From: Tachypleus tridentatus | Taxonomy: Eukaryota > Arthropoda > Merostomata > Xiphosura > Limulidae | DNA: 64,000 nucleotides | Assembly (NCBI RefSeq): GCF_004210375.1 | Contig: NC_134830.1 | Span: 49,295,094 to 49,359,093 of the forward strand | Reading direction: 5' to 3' | Part shown: piece after piece, positions 48,501 to 60,500 of the stretch | Layout of the letters: every line of letters begins with the position of its first letter | Numbering within the stretch: the first letter of the stretch is position 1 | Program-made: the position numbers and the translations under genes | Notes under the pieces: generated by a model | Seen by the model: the letters and a program-made list of their open reading frames with translations, nothing else | Told to the model about the DNA's origin: nothing | Databases searched by the model: none

Positions 48501-51500
48501 ACACGTCTTCTCTATCCTGTATGTAAGTATACACAAACACGTCTTCTGTATCCTGTATGTAAGTATACACAAACATGTCTTCTGTATCTTGTATGTAAGT
48601 ATACACAAACACGTCTTCTCTATCCTGTATGTAAGTATACACAAACACGTCTTCTGTATCCTGTATGTAAGTATACACAAACACGTCTTCTCTATCCTGT
48701 ATGTAAGTATACACAAACACGTCTTCTCTATCCTGTATGTAAGTATACACAAACACGTCTTCTCTATCCTGTATGTAAGTATACATAAACACGTCTTTTT
48801 CTATGTATTTTGTTTTCTTTATTTTTCGAATCGTTGTTCATCGCTTTTCTTGCTTCTGTTTCTAATGTAATTTCAGGCTTATTCCTAAACAGTAATATGG
48901 AGACTTTTTCTTTAACCTCAATAAACATACTTCGAGTCTTATCTTTGGCCCACTTTTCAGTGGCACAGCGATATCTCTGGTGACTTATACTGTTGGAAAT
49001 GGAGTTTTGATACCCGTGGTAGCCAGAGCATAGAGAACTCTTTGTGTTTAATGACAAAAAACAACATCAATGACCAAGTTATTTTACTTAAACAATTATT
49101 CTGTTAACTGTATCTTATGGGTAGTTCATAAATTTTGTTTTTATATGTATTCTTTAACCAAATTATTACTTTTGTAACTCAGGTATCTCGGACCCATTGG
49201 TCAGCTTCAGGACCCTGTAACTAAAAGTATTTTTTATCCACGACCGACGAATCATTCTAGTCCAATTTTCAGTACATTTAAAGCCAGTCTGTACAGCGAT
49301 CTGTGGATTTCTTGTTGTAAAGCAGCGATGAAATGTTGTCATACAATGTTATCTTCATCTGGTTTGTACAAAAGTAGGTATTCAGTAATCTAGCTGTAAC
49401 TTATATCTTTATAAGTAGGTATTCACTAATCTAGCTGTAACTTATATCTTTCCAAATAGGTATTCTGTAATCTAGCCGTAACTTATATCTTTATAAATAG
49501 GTATTCACTAATCTAGCTGTAATTTATATCTTTATAAATAGGTATTCACTAATCTAGCTGTAACTTATATCTTTATAAATAGGTATTCTGTAATCTAGCT
49601 GTAACTTATATCTTTATAGATAGGTATTCACTAATCTAGCTGTAACTTATATCTTTATAAATAGGTATTCACTAATCTAGCTGTAACTTATATCTTTATA
49701 AATAGGTATTCACTAATCTAGCTGTAACTTATATCTTTATAAATAAGTATTCATTGTTCTGGCTATAACTTTGACTTGACCTTGTTTGTGAATACTGGTA
49801 TAAACCAATGACAGGTGATTAATTCAATGATGTAAGAGGTTTCGTATTGCCCCCCGCTAGTACAGCGGTAAGTCTACGAATTTACAACGCTAAAATCAGG
49901 GGTTCGATTCCCCTAGGTGGACTCAGCAGATAGTCTGATGTGGCTTTGCTATAAGAAAAAAACACACACACGCTTCGTATTAAATTTTATTATGTTAAGC
50001 AGCTTGTGTAGCGAATAATTCAGAAGAATAAATTCGTAGAACAAATGTAGTGTTTGATATAAAGGAAGTGAAACGGTAAGAAAACCCATTGTTTGTGTGT
50101 GTTTCTTGAGAGTAAAATTGTCAACGAACATTATATTCTAGCCATCACTGGCTGAAACTCAAACAAGGTGTTCGATAAACGTCAGTAAATATAACATTGT
50201 CGGTTTGCACGTTAAATAGTTTTATTGATAATAACCAGCTGAATAGGTTTAGTGATAGTAACCAGTTAAATAGTTTTATATTGATAGGAACAAGAAACAA
50301 TGTTGTCAATATTGAAGGATGCTCATTAGTTACCTACATACAAAACCTTTGGTTTTTATACACGTTGTGTAATCTTAACACAGACGTAGTATGGTGTTTG
50401 GGTTCCGTTATATATATATCCAGTTGTTTGAATAAGTTGTTCATCAGTAAATCCGTTTGTCTGTATATCCTCGTTGATATAAATTACTTAATTACATTAG
50501 TTTTCATATTATCCGTTTGTTATTCATCAAGTTCTTGTGGTGGTTTGAATGTTTTGTTTATTGCCGAGCTTGTAATTGTTGTTTTGTTTTGTCTGTATTA
50601 TTTGTTTCGTATCCGTTCTTCAACTACACTTGTTTAAAGTTTAGTATCATTTTTTCTACTGATAACTCCATTTCTTCATATATATTGCTATATGATAACT
50701 GTAACCTCACCTGTGCATATTACTATCCGTTAATCAATGGATGAATACTCTAAACGAACTTTTTCTAATCGTATTCTGCAGACGAGTCTCACTGTCCGCG
50801 AACTTGGGACGGTTGGCAATGCTGGCCGGACACACCTGCTAGTCAAATGGCTTACGCCCACTGTCCAGATCACATCTACTTCAAGAATGAGCCTCCTCAA
50901 TGTTCACGTAAGTATGAAACAAGTTTCCAATTACCAGTTTGTTATTGGGAACTAAAAGTCGAGTTTCTATCGATTTCTTTTTAATCTGGTGTACTAACAA
51001 TGACTTGTATTATGCTAAGAATTGTCTGTATTATGCTAACAATGACCTGCATAATATCTGTACTATGCTAACAATGACCTGCTTTATGCTAACAAAGGGC
51101 TGTATTATGCTAACAATGACCTGCATAATATTTGTACGATGCTAACAATGACCTGCTTTATGCTAACAGCGACCTGTGTTATGCTAACTAGTTCATTTAG
51201 TAAATCAACATATTTCTTATATCACTGTAATTTAACGACATAAGTATTTGTAACTTATGTAACTTTAAAGCAGAACGTATATATGAACCACATGTTCTTT
51301 GTTTAAATGTGAAACATTTACATCTTAATTTGAAAAAGGACAGGTACGCCTAGATTTTTATTTCAATTATTCCTAAGCCACAAGAGGAATAAATATAAAA
51401 AAGTTTTTAAAGGTAACAACTTTGACTATATTACACAGAGAGGTAATGTAATCCAACCAAGCGAAGATTGTTTGAGGTAAAGTAAGACGTAACAACAGAC

Positions 51501-54500
51501 ACTGTATATTCTAGGTTACGCCAAGAAGATGTGTGATCCTAACGGCGCGTGGCTTGTAACTGACCAATCAAAAGAATGGACTGACTACAGCAGCTGTGGA
51601 ATCGTGAGTGTAAGAAAACTGGTGCTTTAAACCAGCTACTACCTAGTCAGAGGATACTGTATATCACAACCAATAGAATCTTAAAATATACACTTACTAC
51701 TCTAACAGATCATTAGATGTTTTTTTTAGATAGCCTCATACCGATGTAAGTGGTTATCAAACGTGTATTAAGATTCTTGAATAGGACTCTAGGTGATTAT
51801 TAGAAGTGTTATAAGATTTGTGTACCATGACTTGACAAATTACTGGTGGTATCTAAAGAAATTTGCAGGTTACTTTAGTAAACCGTTAACAGTTAATAAT
51901 ACAATACTATGACGTATGATTTTAGCTATGATTGATTAAGGACTCATTTTGGACCATGCAGTAAGTGTATTGATGTCATGATTAACCACAGAATACCTGT
52001 AAAGATGTATTACTTTAGAACCTATGATAAACTTGGGGGCTTGTAAAGCTAAACTTTAGGTTTCTATATTTACAGTGTGATATAAATACACCATTGTGTA
52101 GATTTGTGCTTAATAGCAAACAAAACAAAACCAGAACCCATAGTTTGAGAAGTGAGCGAGACTTTGTTTTATTTTAAGCTTAATACATGGATTAAATATA
52201 ATATTTCTTTACAGTCTCTCCGTAAACGGCTCCTCTTCCACATTATCACGTTCGCGGTGTCCATCTCTGCACTTATCCCCTCTCTGGTCGTCTTCTACAC
52301 GTACAAGTAAGTTGTTTTAAATACCCATACTTCAAGTCTCACAGTGATTTACACTTAGTGATTATTGATTTTCACGAAGTTTATTTTCAAGCAAAACCTG
52401 TAAGGATCAAATATATTTTGTTCTGTCTTGTACGGCCCCCCAGTTTCAATAACCGTGGTGGCCAGAGTACGGATAGCCCAGTGTGTAGCTTTGTGCTTAA
52501 CTTAAAAAAACAACAACAACTGTCTAGTACAAACGTAGAAAACACTAAACTAGATAGTCTTCAATACCAAAGCGGCCTTTTATTTTTTACTCCAATGATT
52601 AATCTATCATAAGATTCCAGTATTTCGCTTTGTAAGACTGGACTTTTCAACTGATGTTTGTGTCCTTCCACCAGGCAACTCCAGGTTCCTCGAGTCACTG
52701 TACACAAGAACCTTTTTTTCTCTCTTCTGATCAACGGAGTTTTCGTTATTATATTTCGAGCTATAATTCTAATCGAAGAATCTGATGAACTAAAAGACGG
52801 ACAGAATTTCTTCCAACAAAATGGGGTAAGACTTTATTAAAATAGAAAGAAAGGTTTAACTTATTGTGCTATGTACAACACTTTGACAAATGAAAGGAGA
52901 CAGCTTATATGGAAGTTATTCGAAATGCTGTCCTCCACGTGGTCTTTAGTCCACGTGTTTCTAAGTGTCAAACTTCTTCCATCATGAAAATACAGCCTAA
53001 ATCATATGTCATAGGCTACAATCAGAAACCGTAAGTTTTCTTTAACTACTTTATAAATTGTTTTGTGAAATATACTGGTTTTGGATGTAGATATTTCAAC
53101 AATTTAGATTCTAAAACTGTGGTATCTGGGGCTGATGTCAGCGGTACACAAAATAAATTCATGCAAAAATTATACAACTTTTGATATGCGTTTGACACGT
53201 ACGTGAGCATTCACTAACCATTCTTTTTGCATACACTAACCATTCTGTTTGCATACACTAACCATTCTGTTTGCATACACTAACTATTCTTTTGCATACA
53301 CTAACCATTCTGTTTGCATACACTAACTATTCTGTTTATTTATTTCTGGCCTCCTTATTGTTGTTCTTCCTTCACATTGACAAAAAATGTTTGTTTTATT
53401 TGTGAACGATTATATCGTATATTATTAGTTTCGTCTTTTAATATGGTTTGGTAACAATACTATATTCCGTTATCCTGGTCTTTCGTCACGTTATGGAGAC
53501 TATACAGCATATTGTTAACCTTGTATTCTAAGATAATGAAAGACTTTATTCATTCATCACTGTATTAGTATTATCTTCTGATCTGATAGAAAAATCTGTA
53601 ACGGTTTAAAATGGTGCCGCTACAGCCATGATTAAAAAAACAAACAATTTAGCACCTACCAAAAACATAATAATAAACACGAGTCTGGCCAAGACTTGAT
53701 GCTAGTAAATGTTAGTAAAAAATAAAACATAAATATTAATTATTTCACAAAAAGAAATAAGGATAAAGAATCAGACAAATAAGAAATAACAATTAAAAAA
53801 CAACAACATAAAAACACATCATTTCATCTCTTTTCTTGTTAATAAAAATATCAAATGGCAAATAGCAATAATTCACTAATGATATCGACGACTAACTATC
53901 TGGTAACTCAACCTGTGAAGCTTATTACAAGATATTGATCCACTGTGTTAAACATAACAAAAATTATATGTATAATTCGCATTCTCGTAAATCCACAAAA
54001 AGGCTTACGACAAGCTTAATCCACGAAGGGGTTTACAGCAAAATAAATTCACAAAAGGACCTTTATACCTAAAACAAAGCAAAATTGGTGAGAGGCAAAA
54101 TAACGTGGCGAACTTCAGAGAAGACTTCCAGATTTTCCCGGTTTCCTCGCCTAACCAGTAGCTGAATTTTAGATCAAACATTTTTTTTTATTTTCTTCTC
54201 TCTCACATCAATTTTCTCCGAGTTTTCCAAATGTATTATTTTGAGAATTAGGTTTGTTGGGTGACGAATCTGAAAACTCCTGAGACAGCGCTTATAAATA
54301 GGGTTTCAACAGCTGTAGCATAGATAGATAGGAACGTTTCCTAACAATAGAAACATAAAACTTCCTCAAAAGATGTCTGTTCAAGTATAAATACTTAACG
54401 TTCTTCTTAAGAAATATATCAAGATAAAATTTTATACAGTTTTATTATTTTCCTCGTTACGTTCTACAGAAATATAGTGGCAAAATGTTGAATTGTTATA

Positions 54501-57500
54501 ACAGAACCCCACAGTTTCATTTATTAAAACAAGCAATAACTACCTACTGGTAAAAAAAAAGTTAAAATAGAAAATCAGAAAATATTTTTTTTCGAGCAAC
54601 TTCTACCTTACAAGACATTTCATAAAACTTAATATGATTTTAAAACTTCTTATCTGAGAAAAATGTTTGTTTGTTTCTTTGTTTTTGGAATTTCGCGCAA
54701 AGCTACTTGAGAGCTATCTGCGTTAGCTGTCCCTAATTTAGCAGTGTAAGACTAGAGGGAAAACAGGTAGTTGTCGGCACACACCCCCAACTCTTGGGCT
54801 ACTCTTTTACCAACAAATAATGAGATTTACCGTCACCTTATAACGTCCCCATGGCTGGAAGTGTGAGCATGTTTAGTGCAATGGGGATTCGAGCCCCCAA
54901 CCTCCAGATTACCAGTCGAGATATGTGCACAAATATAATTTTATTATCACCACCTACCACGTAACCAGAGTAAAAAAAAATCAAAATAGAGAAAAGACAG
55001 CTTTATAACAGATGTTAGTGAAGTTTAATGAAGAAACCAGAATGATATAAACGTTTCTTCCTGTTTGATCAAGTGTCTTCACTGTAAGAAGAAGTAAAAT
55101 AAAAGCATCATGGATAACAGTGACACCCCACCGGTCAGGAAAGGGTCAATAGAGTCCTTCTGTAGTTATTAAGGTATGTTCTTTAATGGAGTCCTTCTGT
55201 AGTTATGTATACTTTAAGTTCTTTATTGAGGATACCCAGCTGGGGCAGTGGTAAGACTGCGGATTTACAACTATATAAAATCAGGGGCTCGATTCCCCTC
55301 AGAAAAGCACACACATAATTTAGGTATGTGCCTTAGCATATATGATTAATATATATTTATTAGTTATTTATTTTAAATAAAAATAGTATACATAATAGAA
55401 TAGGATGTCGTCTGTTATCCTACACATAGGCTTAAATCCAAGTAGTAATTAATCAAGTTAAAAATACACACTCATCTCGCTTCCTATTTCGTGTTCAGGT
55501 TTTCTCCTTGTAAAGACCATTTTCGTTTTCTTTGTGTAGCAGATGTTGTTATTAACTTTAGTTTCTTAGATAATGTCTGTAAAATTTTAATTTTTTTTCT
55601 TCTCTTCATATACTATACGTGTTTTCTTACTGGAAGTTTTTTTTTTTTCTATTGGGTTCAACAAAAGTTATCTTAATACAACAGAACTCAATGCATCTGC
55701 TCTTCAATAGCTTATCATGTTTCAAATAAATTTGTTTTTTCTGCCTCGTGCACAACGGTTTCTGATCATCATAAATCAGTGGTGCACAAACTTTTTGAGT
55801 CAGGGGCCACAAACAGACTTCCCTTAACCATTGGGGGCCACAAAAATGTGAAGATTAAAATCTTTCCACGGTTGTTTTACACAAGATGGACATCACATTT
55901 AAGAACACACAAATAACGATTACATTAAAGAGTTTGCACATTATTCTAAGAAATGTTATGATACGTCAGCTGTCACAAAGTCAGTGCGATGGATGGTGCT
56001 GCATGTCATCTACGAGCTTAGAAATGTACAGCTTGATGTTTGACGTTGAAAGATGCAAGATGATCATCAGTCAGCTGATTGCAAGTGTTGTTATTGTTCA
56101 GTTTTATATGCGAGAAAGCCTGTTCGCAGCAGTACTTGCTGCCAAACATGCTGGTGTGGACAAGTGCGTTCTCTTTCAGATTAGCAAATGCATTAGGCAA
56201 CGTTTTGTAGAAGTCAAGCAAAATGTTTTCTCAGTCAATAGCACACAGTTCATCAGATGCCTGGAGATCAGTAAGTTTGAGCTGATATTCTGCTGACAAG
56301 TCATCCACTGAGACACTGAATGGATCAGCAAAAAGTTTTATCAACAATCTGCATTGGTCAAAGTCATGAAACCGTGAGTTGAAGGATTGAATCAAGGTAT
56401 CTAGCTTCCCAACATAAACTTGTGTGTCAATGTCCTGATTCTTCTGTAGCTGTGACTGAAAAGTGGAAAGTACACGAACTTACCTGATGCTGCTTGCTGT
56501 CGGAACAACTGCAACTTTGTCCTAAAAGCTGAGACGTGATTTGCAAGCTGACAGACAAGTTGATTTTTGCCTTGCAACTTCAAATTCATATCATTCAAGT
56601 GTTGTGTCATGTCGACCAGAAAGGTCAAGTCAGCTTGCCATGGTGGATCAGTCATGGAAATCACTTCTGTGTCTTTGTTCTTGCTTCTTAGGAATTCTAT
56701 CACCTCATCAATCAACCCCCAGAATCTTCTGAGCATCTTCCTCGACTCAGCCAGCGTACTTCACAGCGATACACAAGGTCACCATAGCATGAATCAATTT
56801 CTTCAAGAAGACTTCAAAACTGACGGTGATTGAGCCCTCGTGATTTGATGGAATTAATGGTTTTCGTCACTAATGCCATCAGTGCTTGAAAACCAAGTTC
56901 TTTACTGCACAGCTTTTGTTGGTGAATAATGCAGTGCAACGTCACCAACTGTCTGCTCTGCTTTTCTCGATGCTTCATCAAGAGTGCTACCAGCCCGCTA
57001 CTTTCTCCGATCATGGCTGGTGCTCCATTAGTTGTCACTCTTACCAGTTTCGTGAAATTCAATGAAACACTATTACACAGTCGTACTGTCTTCTCGAATA
57101 GAGCAGACCCAGTTGTCTGACCCTTTATGGAACCCATGCCGATTAGTTCCTCTGTGATATCAAACGATGACGACACACCACGAACAAAAACTAGTAGCTG
57201 TGCTGTTGAACTGATGCCAGTCGACTCGTCTGCTGCCAAAGAGAAGTAGACAAAGTTGGCTGCTTTATTTGTAAGCTACCTTGTCACGTCTGCTGAGAGG
57301 TGTGAAATTTTCCGTTGAACTGTCATACGATTCAGAGCCACCGTCTATAGCTTGCGAACTGCTTTTGGACACAACTTTTCCGATGCAGTAATGATACATT
57401 GCTTGACAGAATCAGTGAACGGTCGGCCAGATTTCGCTATCATCAACGAAATATCGTAACTGACCTCACATGCTGCACCTAAATCTGCTGACTGCTTTGA

Positions 57501-60500
57501 GAAAACGTTCTGCTGGTGATTTAGCGACCGCCGCAGGGATTCAATTCGAGCTGTTCGTTCATCACCAACAACATTGTGGAAATCTTTATGCTTCGACTCA
57601 TAATGACGCTTTATATTGGATACCTTTGCCACTGCTACTGTCGAATGACACAGCAGACAAATCACGTTCTTCTGTTGTTGAGCAAAACAGTATTGCGCAA
57701 TCCAATCATCATGAAACTGCCGGTTTTCGTTGTCAGCTTTTCTTTTACGATTAGCTGCCATTTTTGTTACAAAATAATATCAAAATAGGGCTCGAAAGTA
57801 AATCTCGAAGAACAATTGGAACGCGTGAGATTTCGTAATTACGGAAACATTACGTCATTGCGCCAATGATTAAATGCCTATACATTAACGAGATTTGCTT
57901 ATTAAATTTTCTTTATTGCTCGACACAAATATGGAACCATCCAGTATCTAATCTAATGCATATTCTTCTATAGCGCTTAATCTTCGCGCAGGCGCGAACT
58001 CTAAGCGCGCGAATTCTCTATGTTCGACTTTCCCGTTGGACATCGCGGGCCACTCAGCGAGGATATTGAGCTGATAATAAACAATATTAACATACCTTAC
58101 ACAAAAATAGAAAGAATTATATCCAAGTTAACGAACAAAGTAACAAATTTAATAAGAGTAAATTTAGAACATTATAATATTTTAGAACTGATAAATAATG
58201 ATATCATTTTGTGGTACCAAAAATACCAAGTCGAACAATTAAAAACACCAGCAGTTGTAATTACCCAGTGTTTTAATTGCCAAAGATATGGACACGTCTC
58301 AGCGGCATGTCTAGCAACACCGAGGTGTTGCGAATGTGGCAGTGAACACCATATATCGGCTTGTAAAAAGAACAACCCAAACCAAAATGCTGTAACTGTG
58401 GTGAAACACATACAGCAAATTATAAAGGATGCGAAAAATATAAACAGATAAAACAACGCATCTACAAAATAAAAACAACAAAACTATCACAAGATAACAC
58501 ATCAAACACAATAACACAACAAACACACACAACTACAGGACCAACTCCATATGCATAAAAGTTAAAAGAAAATATTACACAACCAAAACCACTAACTAAA
58601 AAGCAACAAAATTCAACGAAAACAGTAACCACTTTACAATAACAAAAACACAGATAGAACAAACAACCAAGAAAACAACAATCTTACAATAAACGGAAAC
58701 ACAAACGAAGAAACAAACATAATAGTAAACCTAATTAAAAACATTCTCACAGAGTTTATTACAGAATTTACTAAACCAAACCAATCGAATAATAGCATCG
58801 ACCTTTTTATAAATATAGCTAAAAAACACATAACACCACACATACCACAACTAATAACAACAATTTCAGGATACATGCTAAAATCATAAAATTCACAGTT
58901 CTAAGTATCAACATCCAAGGTGCACTTGCTTTCAAGAAACACGAGATCGAAAACTTAATAACAGATATTAAACCTGATATTTTTATCATTTTATCATATA
59001 TCCTAAAAATAGATTTAAAATATATAACTATACTTCAATAAGAAAAGATAGAAGAAATAATCAACAGAGGAATCATGTTTCTATATAATAACCACCTTTC
59101 CGTTACTGAAATCCCAATAAACAGCAACAATTAAAATATAGTGGCGGATATTCTCTTAGAAAACCACTCGAAAATAACAATAGCAGGATTATATTGTTCT
59201 CCAACTAAGTATATAGACATAAATCTAATCTGCAACATCTTTTCTCACAACCAAAATACAATAGTAATAGGTGATCTGAATTCCAAACATAAGAACTTTG
59301 GATGTAATTCTACAAACTCCAATGGCAGACACCTATTACAATTCATAGATAATAATAGTATATCTCTTATTAATGATAATACACCTACCCATACTACCTA
59401 TGCAACAAATTTTAATGATATCCTAGACATCTATCTCACCTCTTACAATATGAGGCAAAAGCTAATAAATTTTAATGTGGGAAAAGATGTTGACAGCGAC
59501 CATCTCCTAATATGGTGTGTCTTCGATCTCATCCCCCATAAAGATAAAATCAGTAGGCAGGACAAATTTGATTACAAAAAAGCAAATCGGCAAGAATTTC
59601 AAAAAGTGTTAGACAATATACTACCAGATAAAGTTAAACATACAGCATACAACGAATTAGAAATAGATTCTTACAGTAAAATAATCATGGAGTTCCTTCT
59701 AAAAGCAGCTACGGAAACGATACCTAAACAAAAATATATAACCACAAACAATGGATGGAAACCAACCAAACAACTACTAACAATGATTAAACAACGAAGA
59801 CAATTAAGAAGACTATTCATGGCAACAAGAGAATAAGAATTAAAAACACAAATTAAGAACATTAGAAATAAAATTAGAGCAGAAGTTAAACAACTAAAAC
59901 AAGAAAAATGGGACAACTTCTGCTCTCAATTAAACGAACAAACCGACCCTAGTAAATACTGGCTACACTTGAAAAGATTCACAAATGAACCCGCCACAAG
60001 AAAATACCCAACACTGGAATATAGAAACACTTTAGCACAAACCAACAAAGCAAAAGCAGAAGCCTTCAAATATCAATTACAAAGCACATTTAAAACACAC
60101 AATGACACGGCTTTAACAATAAAGAATGCACTGTTGCCTGCTTCCTCGATATCGAGAAAGCATTCGACACTGTATGGCACAATGGTCTTCGGTTCCGTAT
60201 GTATGAAATGGGACTACCGCGAGGAATTATTCGCTGGTTATCAAACTTTTTGGAAAATAGAAAATGTAGAGTAAACGTAGAGGGAACTTTCTCGGAGTTC
60301 TTCACTCCAGAAGCTGGAGTCCCTCAAGGAGGGGTGGTTAGCCCTATTCTCTTCATCATGTATGTAAATAATATGCCACTGAAAGACCCAAACTATGGAT
60401 ACGCGTCACAGTTCGCTGATGATGTAGCAATTTGGAAAAGTGCCCCTACACCAGAAATAGCAGCCACTAACCTACAACCACAACTAAATGGATTATGTGA

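Noticed and set aside
47230..48792. Long open frames (up to 200 codons) on both strands
   Set aside because: They only translate the 36-bp tandem repeat; the same openness appears in other frames and on the other strand, and no start context or non-repeat domain exists.
50197..50637. 146-codon plus-strand frame in receptor intron 3
   Set aside because: Low-complexity hydrophobic translation of AT-rich intron DNA containing small repeats; ends before the real exon 4.
50737..50955. 72-codon frame over receptor exon 4
   Set aside because: Wrong register; the register set by the splice phase gives the WDGWQCW motif.
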